Shown here: positions 15,719 through 22,660 of the stretch, in pieces
Layout: the number at the start of each line of letters is the position of its first letter
Position numbering within the stretch: position 1 is the first letter of the stretch
Translations under genes and position numbers: made by a program
IMG/VR virus record: IMGVR_UViG_3300046703_000037
Span: 1-30,736 of that record
Reading direction: 5' to 3' (one strand)
Origin: a virus
Length of the DNA stretch: 30,736 bases
Notes under the pieces: generated by a model
Told to the model about the DNA's origin: nothing
The model's input: the letters and a program-made list of their open reading frames with translations, nothing else
Databases searched by the model: none

Positions 15719-17046
15719 TAGATGTTCTCCATGAAGCCCTGGTAGTAGTGAACGATAGTCTTCAAGGCCATCTCGAAATCAGGTTCGATGATGCAGAACT
15801 TCCGACAGAAGAGATGGTTATTGAACTGAGCCAGTGTGGTGCAGAGAACAACTGGCTTGTCCATCCCTATAGCCGCAGCACCCATCTCCATCAGGGAGCC
15901 GATAGACTGGCGGGGCGGCATGTAGGGGAAGTGAGCCAGGACGATATCGCAGTCTTGCACGTCGCCCTTATCTCGGGTGCCCATCTCGGGGGACGCCAGA
16001 ACGCCGTTGTAGAGCAGTCCATCGCCAGAGATCTTCGACGTGTCCTTGCCCCGGAGCGGGTCTAAGGTCTCGATTCCGTGGGCCGCGAGGTAGACCGTGG
16101 CGGCATCACGCCAGAGAGAATCAACCGGCTGGCCGGTGATCGGACCGCAGAGATAGACCTTGAACGGCTTCTTCACATGCAGCACTTCGTTTCGACTCTC
16201 GACACCAATAGGCTCGTCGGAGTGAATGCCTGCGAGAGGGGAGCCGGGCAGGAACTCATTCATCCAGGTCGGGGCCGGGGTGAAGGGATTGTCGATAATT
16301 CCGAAGACGGTCGCACTCGGACCCGAGGCCACGTCCACGCCCATAACCTCATAGGCGGCGACTGCCTTGAGTTCCTCGAGATCGAGATCGTGTTCCACGA
16401 TGCGGATCGGCTCCTGCTCCTCAGCAAAGAACCGCGTGAGATTATCGGAGATCCTGACCACCGCGGCTGGATCGAGATAATCGACCGGACTCAGAACCTT
16501 CACCGGATCGGTACAGCCGATCTCGGGCCGTCCCTTCGCGGGGAAGACCGCGGGCCCCTGAGCCGTCTGCACAACGATGTCCTTGGGCTGGATGTACATA
16601 TACCTGTCTATGGTGCCATCCGGGCGAACCTGGCGAGTCCCGATGGGGAACATTGGTGTCTTGTGGGGGCCGTCCACGCCCACTTCACTGAGATAATGAG
16701 GCATGTCGTCCAGGGTCGGAGGAAGACGACCGGCCTTGATCTCTTCCTCGAAATGGGCCAGGGCCATGCCGCCAAAGAGGATCGCCGCAACGTGATCCTC
16801 GCTCGTGTCGCCGAGCTTGAACTTCTCGACGTGCCGCTGGATCGAGGCGATTGTGGAACTAAAGGGCAGCCCCTTCTCCCAATTCCGTGCGGGGTAGGGA
16901 TGCGGCAGACGGTCCTCGCAGGCGAACCGGAGCCACTCACCCAGCCGATTCATCGCGTGAGGGGAGATCAGTTGAAGGGCTGGCTTCTTGCCCCCATCCC
17001 GAACTGCCCCACTCTCGAACGTTCTCATCTCGTCGTGTGCTTGCAC
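15718..17046 (-). CDS. dATP/dGTP diphosphohydrolase-like N-domain fused to deoxyribosyltransferase-like C-domain
   Basis: 442 residues from GTG 17046, with AGGAG 7 nt upstream. Residues about 25-130 (ISPHAMNRLGEWLRFACED, NWEKGLPFSSTIASIQRHVE, EDHVAAILFGGMALAHFEEE) match my recollection of the DUF5664 / dATP-dGTP diphosphohydrolase N-terminal family, a MazG-like all-helical fold. Residues about 294-442 begin KVYLCGPITGQPVDSLWRDA and continue CDIVLAHFPY and GSLMEMGAAAIGMDKPVVL, the pattern of the DUF4406 / nucleoside 2-deoxyribosyltransferase superfamily. The middle 150 residues are unassigned. It probably acts on the dNTP pool during replication. Diphosphohydrolases of this type occur in phages that replace adenine by diaminopurine, but no purZ is in the window. 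Confidence 0.65.
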   Translation of the reverse strand: MQAHDEMRTFESGAVRDGGKKPALQLISPHAMNRLGEWLRFACEDRLPHPYPARNWEKGLPFSSTIASIQRHVEKFKLGDTSEDHVAAILFGGMALAHFEEEIKAGRLPPTLDDMPHYLSEVGVDGPHKTPMFPIGTRQVRPDGTIDRYMYIQPKDIVVQTAQGPAVFPAKGRPEIGCTDPVKVLSPVDYLDPAAVVRISDNLTRFFAEEQEPIRIVEHDLDLEELKAVAAYEVMGVDVASGPSATVFGIIDNPFTPAPTWMNEFLPGSPLAGIHSDEPIGVESRNEVLHVKKPFKVYLCGPITGQPVDSLWRDAATVYLAAHGIETLDPLRGKDTSKISGDGLLYNGVLASPEMGTRDKGDVQDCDIVLAHFPYMPPRQSIGSLMEMGAAAIGMDKPVVLCTTLAQFNNHLFCRKFCIIEPDFEMALKTIVHYYQGFMENI

Positions 17047-17149
17047 TATCTATCTCCTGTGTAAACGCTCGATCCCAATTCTCGTACCACTTCTTCCGAT
17101 TGAACGGCCGGGCTCTAGAGCCCTTACCGTAGTCTGTTTGTCCGCTCAT
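16937..17149 (-). CDS. Small overlapping protein (70 aa)
   Basis: ATG 17149 overlaps the primase-helicase stop (TAATG) and follows GAGGAGATA, one of the better ribosome-binding sites in the region. The product begins MSGQTDYGKGSRARPFNRKK, is basic and aromatic at first (WYENWDRAF), then Ser/Glu/Gly-rich. It overlaps the next gene by 110 nt in another frame. Without it there would be a 100-nt gap, unusual in this arm. The N-terminal half is convincing as a gene; the overlapping C-terminal part less so. Function unknown. Confidence 0.5.
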   Translation of the reverse strand: MSGQTDYGKGSRARPFNRKKWYENWDRAFTQEIDSASTRRDENVREWGSSGWGQEASPSTDLPSRDESAG

Positions 17150-19392
17150 TATCTCCTCAGAAGGTAACGCTCCGCGGCCTCCTCGGTTAGAGTCACACCC
17201 ACGAAGCAGCGAGTTTGTTTCTTGTTGAACGGCACTCGGTCGGCCCGGCACCCAGGGTACATCATAAGAAATCGCTGGGAGAAGCGAAGATGCGTCCCAG
17301 CCATCGCTCCCTGATCCTTGCACCAGTGGGCGTAAGCATCATAGAGCATATTACTCGGGATGAAGTTCTTCCCATCGAAGGCACAGTTCTCATCGGCGAA
17401 CTCGGTTATGGGCGACGACTGTTTCCGGAAGTCTTCAATGACTGGTATAGAAGACGTAGGACTTGTAAAACCTCTTGCACGAAGGCGGCGAAGTCCGTCA
17501 AGAGCCCAGACCGCGATGCCGGGGGCCTCGGCAACGATTCGTTCCTTGAGGGTAATGTCTTCTCTTCCGGCAAATGACTCGCCGAAATGTAGAAGAAGAA
17601 GGCGACGATCAAGGGCACGTTCATGGTCCGGTAGGTCGGGCATTGCGTTGACTGAGATAGTGAATCGACAGCTAAGTTTGTAATCAGACAAGAACTCTTT
17701 ATTCTTCCGATTGATTCCAACTCCGTCTCGCCCGGAGATCTCCTTGAGAACCTGGAGAGCCTTCGCTGGATCTCCTCGACGTGTGATATGTGCGTCAGAA
17801 AGGATCGCGGACAGCTTTCCGCACAGTGGTTGCAGCCCAAAGTCACCCACCAAAGAGTCGAAGGAGGTACTGGCGACCTGACTACTACCGAGAACTGCTC
17901 GGAGAGCTTCCAACACCGTCCCCTTGCCTGCTCCAGGTCGTCCCACAAAGAACATGAGTTTTTCATAGCTTGTGTCCGCGACCATATTATACCCGAACCA
18001 CTCCTGGAGAAGCAAGACTTTTTCCTGGTCGTTAGGGAATATTTCTTGCAGAAACTTCCTCCAGGTCGGGGCCTCCGCAGTCGGACTCCACGGATAGGGC
18101 AGGGCATTGAGCGAGAAGTAGAGGGGTGACAAGTTCAAGCCACGCGAGGTATCCCGCACGTTCACCAAGCAGTTGTTGAAGTTCACCAAGTCCTGGGGGC
18201 ACGGATGCTCCTCCTCGTCTAACCAGCAGGGGGCGTGTGCAGTCACCGGGCACGTCATGGTCAGGGCATCCACGATGTTGTTTACACGATGAGCGTCGGC
18301 ATCGTAGGGTGCGACCGTGACCTCGCCTGTGGTGGATGTTTTCTTGAAGGTCTTGTGATTCAGGAAGGTATAGAGGTCGCCCCGGATCATGGTCTTCGGG
18401 TCGATCTCGGCGTACTTCGTTCCATCGAACCGATACCAAGTTCCGGCCTGGGTACGTAGAACTGGAAGATCAGCGAGCCAATGTCGCTCGTGGAGCCATC
18501 GGTCTGCAAGGTCGATGGGGGCGATGCTCTCAAGGAGTTCTCCTGAGCTTGTAGACACTCCATTATTCGTAATCGCCGCTCGGAGATCGTCCGAAGTAAG
18601 TCCCGCCCGGACCCAGGCCCGGAGATCTTTGATCGTCTCGGGCGGCATGAGCTTCGTGAGAGTTTTCGCTTTCGGCTTGAGTGTCTCGAAGGTCTTTTCC
18701 ATTCCGAGACGGCCTGCTCCGGCATCGTTCTCGCCGAGTACAACGACATCTCGCCCGGAAAGGAGAGAAGATAGTACGGTAAGCCCACTTGCGGCTGAGG
18801 GTTTCCCGACAGCGACGAAGCCAAGGTCGTAAGCCGCCGCAACGTCGGACTGTCCTTCCACCACCAGCACTGGGAGCGAGGAGGCACACAGCACGTTCCC
18901 CGATGAACACACATCCCCGCTTTCCTTACGGATGTGCAAGTACCCAGATTCTCCAAGAGGTTGTATTGCTCCCTCGGCTTTTCGTCCACAGATGACGGCT
19001 TGAGGATCGGCTGGGTCTTCCGACGAGACAAGACACCAGTCATGCTTCCCGCAGATCGGGCACGGATAGTCTTCCGAGGTTCGTATCCAGTTTTGCGACC
19101 CTGGCACGTAAGTCTTGCCCGTTGGCTTCCAAGTCCCGGAAACGGCATAAGTAAGTCCTCTTTTGCTCCCCGGCATGGAGAGCTTCTTGCCATCCTTGAA
19201 TCGACGAACAAGGCCCACGATCCGACCCTCGCCATCTCGCTCGGGGAAGACCCAGCAAGCTTCGCCGGGTATCCAGCCGATTCCAAGAGTAGTGAGGGAA
19301 CGAGCGGTCACGCCCAGGTCTTGGGCGAGATCGGAGACCATCGCGGGCCATACGTTAGACTGATAGGCAACCAGGTCGTCGGAGAGATTCAC
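17149..19392 (-). CDS. Primase-helicase (zinc site, Toprim, SF3/D5-type helicase)
   Basis: 747 residues from GTG 19392 after GGGAGAATTGA. A cysteine cluster beginning CPICGKHDWC at residue 111, with another Cys near 134, is a likely primase zinc site. A Toprim domain follows: VLVVEGQSD (Glu179) and VVVLGENDAG (Asp223). The C-terminal half is a D5-like superfamily 3 helicase: Walker A GRPGAGKGT at 484-492, Walker B-like LSAILSDAH about 50 residues later, and arginine-finger region ERALDRRLLLL. The combination primes and unwinds DNA at the fork, as in P4 alpha-type and D5-type proteins. It works with the family A polymerase and the putative SSB in this arm. A tRNA-like gene lies 18 nt upstream of its start. 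Confidence 0.85.
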   Translation of the reverse strand: MNLSDDLVAYQSNVWPAMVSDLAQDLGVTARSLTTLGIGWIPGEACWVFPERDGEGRIVGLVRRFKDGKKLSMPGSKRGLTYAVSGTWKPTGKTYVPGSQNWIRTSEDYPCPICGKHDWCLVSSEDPADPQAVICGRKAEGAIQPLGESGYLHIRKESGDVCSSGNVLCASSLPVLVVEGQSDVAAAYDLGFVAVGKPSAASGLTVLSSLLSGRDVVVLGENDAGAGRLGMEKTFETLKPKAKTLTKLMPPETIKDLRAWVRAGLTSDDLRAAITNNGVSTSSGELLESIAPIDLADRWLHERHWLADLPVLRTQAGTWYRFDGTKYAEIDPKTMIRGDLYTFLNHKTFKKTSTTGEVTVAPYDADAHRVNNIVDALTMTCPVTAHAPCWLDEEEHPCPQDLVNFNNCLVNVRDTSRGLNLSPLYFSLNALPYPWSPTAEAPTWRKFLQEIFPNDQEKVLLLQEWFGYNMVADTSYEKLMFFVGRPGAGKGTVLEALRAVLGSSQVASTSFDSLVGDFGLQPLCGKLSAILSDAHITRRGDPAKALQVLKEISGRDGVGINRKNKEFLSDYKLSCRFTISVNAMPDLPDHERALDRRLLLLHFGESFAGREDITLKERIVAEAPGIAVWALDGLRRLRARGFTSPTSSIPVIEDFRKQSSPITEFADENCAFDGKNFIPSNMLYDAYAHWCKDQGAMAGTHLRFSQRFLMMYPGCRADRVPFNKKQTRCFVGVTLTEEAAERYLLRR
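18280..18288 (+). repeat. Dispersed 9-mer GTTTACACG, copy 6 (reversed orientation)
   Basis: Exact copy in the primase-helicase gene, and the only exact copy facing against transcription. The coding strand reads CGT GTA AAC (Arg-Val-Asn). A one-mismatch copy (GTTTACACA on the minus strand) lies at 17058-17066, immediately before the ribosome-binding site of the 442-residue gene. Confidence 0.55.
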
Positions 19393-19410
19393 TCAATTCT
19401 CCCAAGGAAC

Positions 19411-19484
19411 TACCCCGGCCTGGGCTCGAACCAGGATTTTGCCGCTTTGTATCGCGGTGCCTCTACCATTTGGGCTACCGGGGA
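19411..19484 (-). tRNA. tRNA-like gene with irregular anticodon arm
   Basis: The 74-nt sequence folds as a tRNA. The acceptor stem has six Watson-Crick pairs and a T-T first pair (TCCCCGG with CCGGGGT). T8 is present. The D arm is GCC/GGC around a loop containing GG. The T arm is perfect: CCTGG/CCAGG with loop TTCGAGC. CCA is not encoded. The anticodon arm is irregular: only CCGC/GCGG pairs, around GATACAAA, so a normal 5-bp stem with 7-nt loop cannot form. Taking the T as U33 gives anticodon ACA. It may be a decayed tRNA, a structural mimic, or carry a one-base sequencing error. Confidence 0.6.
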
Positions 19485-19524
19485 TGGTGCAATCCTGTAG
19501 CAGACCGTAAACGCTGCTCCCAGG

Positions 19525-19713
19525 TTACGCCTCGGCGAGACAGGGACGGCCCCGGAGGCGAATGGTCGCCCCGTTCTCGACCAACACCCGGCGAATCACG
19601 CCGACGCTGTGGCCGACATTGTTCGAGATCTCCTTGAGGCCGATGTCCTTGGCGTACTGCGACACGATGCTCCGACGCTGATTTTCCGTCACGACTTTCT
19701 TCGCACGAGCCAT
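19525..19713 (-). CDS. Small helix-turn-helix DNA-binding protein
   Basis: 62 residues from ATG 19713 with AGGAG upstream; an in-frame ATG at 19758 lies across a leader hairpin and is less likely. Sequence: basic start MARAKKVVTENQRRSI, then a helix-turn-helix of the resolvase/transposase-HTH type (YAKDIGLKEISNNVGHSV, then VIRRVLVENGATIRLRGRP). It has no catalytic domain. It is alone between a terminator and the tRNA-like gene, a usual setting for a regulator. It is a candidate reader of the dispersed GTTTACACG motif only because it is the one simple HTH protein in the window. That link is speculative. Confidence 0.65.
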   Translation of the reverse strand: MARAKKVVTENQRRSIVSQYAKDIGLKEISNNVGHSVGVIRRVLVENGATIRLRGRPCLAEA

Positions 19714-19756
19714 TTCACAATCTCCTGAATGCGGGGCACAAGGCCCCTTGGTTTCC

Positions 19757-19810
19757 AAAATAGGATCGGGATGGTCTCGATTGCCTTAGCTCTCTAGCCA
19801 TTCCCGATCC
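19757..19810 (-). terminator. Probable intrinsic terminator with long hairpin
   Basis: Read on the minus strand, GGATCGGGAATGG pairs with CCATCCCGATCC (one bulged A) across a loop of about 23 nt, followed by TATTTT. It lies 52 nt after the stop of the putative SSB gene and should end most of that transcript. The arms repeat GATCGG, which occurs again nearby at 19856-19861 and as CCGATC at 19812-19817, so an operator role is also possible. A second small hairpin (GGGGC/GCCCC) lies between it and the HTH start. Confidence 0.55.
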
Positions 19811-19861
19811 ACCGATCACAATGCCGAGCCCTCAGATATCGGGGCTAAGGGAAGGGATCGG

Positions 19862-20731
19862 CTAGAACTTCGCAGTCCGATTCATCACGGCATCGACCAC
19901 GATTCGCCAGTCGGCCGACGTGAACGCTTCCTCGGCCTTGCCGATCTTGGAGCCCTCTTCGACCCACACGGTCGCCAGGACTTCATCCGTGACTGCCTTC
20001 GTCGTCCCATTCACCGCTGCCCAGGCCAGTTCCTTCGTCAGGACTTCCACCGGGGGTGTAGAGGGGGCAGGCGGCACGATCACAGGTGCCCCAACAGGCG
20101 GCGGCGTGGCCATCGAGGGGGCAGGAGGCAAGGCCGCGGGTGCTTCGGCCGGGGGCACCACGGGGCCAGCGGTAGGGAGGCCCTTCTTTCCCGCCTTCGG
20201 GGGAGTCGCGGGCTTGCCCGACTTCTTCGTGGGGGCCGTCGCCGGGATCGGGGGTGTCGCCGCAGAGCCAAGAATGCCGCCGAACTTCGCGGTGAGACCC
20301 TTGAGCTTTTCGGTGTCGTACTTGGGCAATGTCTTCACCGGGTTGGCGTCGGCCGTGTCGATCCACTGGATCTTGAGGGAGGTAGTTCCATTATACTCGG
20401 AATCCTCCACCCTGAACAGGAAAATCGTCTCGCCATATTTGCCCTCGGCGAGGCTCTCGAAGGTTCGACCGTCCCAGCCGAAGACCTTCTTGACCTGTTT
20501 GGCGTTCAGGAGTTCATCCCACTTCTCATCTTTCTTCGTGTAGAGCACGAGGTAGGCCGTCATGGTCTGGTCGTACTCACCCCACGGGATGTACGTGCCC
20601 GCGTCCTCGTCGTAGTATTCGAGGGCCTGCACATTGAGGACGAGTTGGGGATAACCCTTCTTCGTCTCGCTGACGCCCCAATCCAGGGCCTTACCTCGGA
20701 AAGTTCCTGGCCTGTCAATCGCTTGCGTCAT
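19862..20731 (-). CDS. Putative single-stranded DNA-binding protein with Pro/Ala-rich linker
   Basis: 289 residues from ATG 20731; an AGGAG lies 12 nt upstream. Residues 1-150 form a beta-rich domain (FRGKALDWGVSETKKGYPQLVL, then WDELLNAKQVKKVFGW and ETIFLFRVEDSEYNG) resembling phage DUF669-type ssDNA-binding proteins. Residues about 155-235 are a low-complexity Pro/Ala/Lys linker. The last 50 residues form a small helical domain (KELAWAAVNGTTKAV ... DWRIVVDAVMN). Its position in the recombination/replication cluster fits an SSB partner for the Sak4-like ATPase. The tail is not the usual acidic SSB tip. The function assignment is tentative. Confidence 0.45.
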   Translation of the reverse strand: MTQAIDRPGTFRGKALDWGVSETKKGYPQLVLNVQALEYYDEDAGTYIPWGEYDQTMTAYLVLYTKKDEKWDELLNAKQVKKVFGWDGRTFESLAEGKYGETIFLFRVEDSEYNGTTSLKIQWIDTADANPVKTLPKYDTEKLKGLTAKFGGILGSAATPPIPATAPTKKSGKPATPPKAGKKGLPTAGPVVPPAEAPAALPPAPSMATPPPVGAPVIVPPAPSTPPVEVLTKELAWAAVNGTTKAVTDEVLATVWVEEGSKIGKAEEAFTSADWRIVVDAVMNRTAKF

Positions 20732-20761
20732 TGTTCGCTTACTCCTCGCCCCTCGGGGCTG

Positions 20762-20821
20762 TTAGCCGATCTGTTCTTCGATCAGGATGATGTAGTCGTT
20801 GATGTCGTATTCTTCGTTCAT
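20762..20821 (-). CDS. Possible 19-residue acidic peptide
   Basis: ATG 20821 lies 1 nt after the GroES-like stop, and the ORF ends at TAA 20762-20764. The product, MNEEYDINDYIILIEEQIG, is acidic and amphipathic. No ribosome-binding site of its own is seen, so it would depend on coupling. Just after it a GC-rich hairpin (GCCCC/GGGGC) precedes the putative SSB ribosome-binding site, so a leader-peptide role is possible. It may also be chance. Confidence 0.3.
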   Translation of the reverse strand: MNEEYDINDYIILIEEQIG

Positions 20822-20822
20822 G

Positions 20823-21146
20823 TTAGTTCACGACTGCGGGTTCGATAATCCCCCAGATGTCCTGAGCATTGCAGATAAAGACCACGACATCGACATCCGT
20901 GAACATGGGATACGGCTGGGCCTTCCCATGATGGTCCCGACTCTGAGCGACCATCACCTTGTCACCGGGCGAAAGAGCAGGCCGATCCCGCAGTCCACTC
21001 TCCATCTTGTTGCCCAGGCCGACGTTCCGGACGGTGCCGGTAATCATAACATCGGCAAAGTTCTCGGGCAGAGCCAAGCCGCCCTTCGTCTTGTCTTTCT
21101 TCACGTCAGGGATGACCGTCACGAGACCACCTAGCGGCTGAAACAT
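20823..21146 (-). CDS. GroES-like co-chaperonin (Cpn10)
   Basis: 107 residues. ATG 21146 has a full AGGAGG 8 nt upstream and overlaps the upstream stop (TAATG). The sequence follows Cpn10 from end to end: FQPLGGLVTVIPDV, mobile-loop region KKDKTKGGLALPE (residues 16-28, with L24-A25-L26 in place of the GroEL-binding Ile-Val-Leu), ITGTVRNVGLG, SPGDKVMVAQ, and a final strand (VVVFICNAQDIWGIIE). GroES caps GroEL. Phage versions such as T4 gp31 redirect the host chamber to fold capsid proteins. No GroEL gene is in the window, so it would work with host GroEL. Length matches the family (about 95-110). The match is by pattern, but it is consistent along the whole chain. Confidence 0.8.
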   Translation of the reverse strand: MFQPLGGLVTVIPDVKKDKTKGGLALPENFADVMITGTVRNVGLGNKMESGLRDRPALSPGDKVMVAQSRDHHGKAQPYPMFTDVDVVVFICNAQDIWGIIEPAVVN

Positions 21147-21292
21147 TATGCTAACCTCCTGAGTCTGTGTTCCCCACACTTCGGGCACGGAACACCCGTA
21201 GCCGCTGGGTGGGGCCGATGTCTGATACTAAGGCACACTCGACCCTCGAAGCCACAGTTACGACACTGAACTTTAGGATTCAATTTCTTCAT
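21146..21292 (-). CDS. 48-residue zinc-ribbon protein
   Basis: ATG 21292 follows AAGGA and overlaps the upstream stop (ATGA). The TAA overlaps the GroES start, so three genes are chained. The sequence starts MKKLNPKVQCRNCGFEGRVC and later has PCPKCGEH. Two CxxC knuckles about 25 residues apart form a classic zinc ribbon, and the tail is basic. It could bind nucleic acid or protein; the partner is unknown. Confidence 0.7.
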   Translation of the reverse strand: MKKLNPKVQCRNCGFEGRVCLSIRHRPHPAATGVPCPKCGEHRLRRLA

Positions 21293-21414
21293 TCCTCAGT
21301 CCTTGTCACGTAGAGGACCACGCACGCTATCCAAGACACGATTCCGGCCGACATACACCCTCGTACTTGGCACATGCACGAGAGTATAAAGAAGACGGCT
21401 GGAAGGAACTTCAC
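21289..21414 (-). CDS. 41-residue membrane peptide
   Basis: GTG 21414 overlaps the stop of the ATPase gene (GTGA), and the TGA at 21289-21291 overlaps the zinc-ribbon start (ATGA). The product begins MKFLPAVFFILSCMCQ, like a signal or lipoprotein peptide, and has a second hydrophobic stretch (AGIVSWIACVVLYV). Overlap at both ends supports real translation. No family recognised. Confidence 0.5.
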   Translation of the reverse strand: MKFLPAVFFILSCMCQVRGCMSAGIVSWIACVVLYVTRTEE

Positions 21415-22337
21415 TCCGGATACTCTTCGGGGAAGAGGATACGCCAGAGAGAATCGTCCTCCGGCTTGTCAAACGAGATCACCGGATTTTTCATGGTCCG
21501 GGTCTTGGCGAAGAAGGACGGGTCCGAGGGCATGGCGAAGATCGCCCTGGTCGTCGCCCCTACGGCCTTGCCCGCAAACTGCTTGCCGGTCTTCTCGTCA
21601 GTCCGAGCCCCATAGACGCTTCGCTCCAGATAGTCCACCTTGAGAATGTGGTCGGCCCACTCGCAGAAGTAACCACGAGTCGTAAAGGTCTGCTTGGAAT
21701 CAGGCCCAGGAGCGTAGAGTTTCGGGCCGTCCTGGAGATAGTTCGCCCCGGCTGCGTTGGCAATCACCTGGGGACACTTCTGGCAGAGGACGATCACGTT
21801 CTTGCCCTGTCGCACGAGGCCGTCCAGGTCTTGGAAGATCAGTCGCATGGCATCGAAAATGTGCTGGTAGCCCTTGCCATAGCCGAAGCCTTCGATATTC
21901 GTGACCTTCGCCCCCTTCTCGTGGGGCACATTCTCAATCACATGCTGCATGGCGAGGAGTTCCAGAGCCGTGCCGGTGTCGATCACGACACTCTTCGCAT
22001 CGGTGAAGAGGCCGGGTTGGTGGAGGGCGTCCCGCACGTCCTGGAAGGTCTCGATCTCAGGAATGTGCCGGATAGGCTGGCCGGTCCTCGGATCACGAAC
22101 CATGCGACCGCCGTCGTCCAGGCCGATGAAGACGGGGAGCGGGGCCATCGAGACGAGTGTGGTCTTGCCGTCGCCCGAACCGCCATAGATACCGATCTTC
22201 TGGCCCTCGCCTGCCCCGTCCCAGACCTTGATCCCGAACGTCTTGATCGGATGAGTCTTGATCGTCGGCGGCGGGACCGTTATCTTGGCGGGCATCTTCG
22301 ATCTCGGTGGGGGAGGCGGGGGTAACTTCGGGGCCAT
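21411..22337 (-). CDS. RecA-fold ATPase, Sak4-like recombination protein (AAA_24 type)
   Basis: 308 residues from ATG 22337 with GGAG 8 nt upstream. Longer in-frame readings extend into the neighbouring gene and are rejected. A Pro-rich N-terminus (residues 2-30) is followed by the RecA core: Walker A GGSGDGKTT with Lys58, SVVIDTG Walker B with Asp120, and NVIVLCQK beta strand 4. The ending PEDDSLWRILFPEEYPE is acidic. Phage Sak4 proteins are RecA-like ATPases that promote single-strand annealing, usually beside an SSB and a nuclease, as here (putative SSB downstream, PD-(D/E)XK nuclease upstream). Assignment rests on motifs and context. Confidence 0.75.
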   Translation of the reverse strand: MAPKLPPPPPPRSKMPAKITVPPPTIKTHPIKTFGIKVWDGAGEGQKIGIYGGSGDGKTTLVSMAPLPVFIGLDDGGRMVRDPRTGQPIRHIPEIETFQDVRDALHQPGLFTDAKSVVIDTGTALELLAMQHVIENVPHEKGAKVTNIEGFGYGKGYQHIFDAMRLIFQDLDGLVRQGKNVIVLCQKCPQVIANAAGANYLQDGPKLYAPGPDSKQTFTTRGYFCEWADHILKVDYLERSVYGARTDEKTGKQFAGKAVGATTRAIFAMPSDPSFFAKTRTMKNPVISFDKPEDDSLWRILFPEEYPE

Positions 22338-22389
22338 TGGTCTACTCCAGTAGGGTAAGAGGTCGTTGATTCCTTGCTCGAAAATCGGA

Positions 22390-22659
22390 TCAGGAGGGCT
22401 TGTATTCCGGCACGTCGCCATTACTCGCCACCTTCCCGTCCTCGTAGGGGACTGCCAGCCGACGATAAAGTTCCTGCTTCGCACACTCCAGGGCACCTAT
22501 CGCGGCGTTAAGTTTCTCGTAGCACAGGCCACATCTCGCAACACCCGCCACGATCCGGGTGAGGGTGTAATTCAACTCGCCAGAGCAAGTGATATGCTCC
22601 ACGAGCCTCTTGATGTCGGGATCGAGAATCTGGCGGTCGGCCTGTTTGATATAGGGCAT
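22390..22659 (-). CDS. Conserved phage protein (DUF6899-like)
   Basis: 89 residues from ATG 22659, which lies 1 nt past the nuclease stop. The sequence opens MPYIKQADRQILDPDIKRLV and has GELNYTLTRIV, two Cys in RCGLCYEK, and LECAKQELYRRLAVPYEDGK near the end followed by NGDVPEY. This pattern, including the MPYIK start and the NGDV end, is that of a small helical protein found in many phages and known as DUF6899. Biochemical function is not established. It is flanked by recombination genes. A 52-nt gap to the next start holds only that gene's ribosome-binding site. Confidence 0.65.
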   Translation of the reverse strand: MPYIKQADRQILDPDIKRLVEHITCSGELNYTLTRIVAGVARCGLCYEKLNAAIGALECAKQELYRRLAVPYEDGKVASNGDVPEYKPS

Positions 22660-22660
22660 G

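Noticed and set aside
15718-17046. Direct claim of a diaminopurine (Z) genome
   Set aside because: Only a family-level hint is present. No adenylosuccinate synthetase-like gene or HD dATPase is visible in the window.
16078-17064. 328-aa plus-strand frame opposite the diphosphohydrolase fusion gene
   Set aside because: Antisense to a gene with recognisable domains; no ribosome-binding site or partner genes on that strand.
17986-18015. TTGCTT-N18-TATAAT on the minus strand inside the primase-helicase gene
   Set aside because: Promoter-like, but intragenic and encoded by conserved protein sequence around the helicase domain; no gene start follows within a sensible distance.
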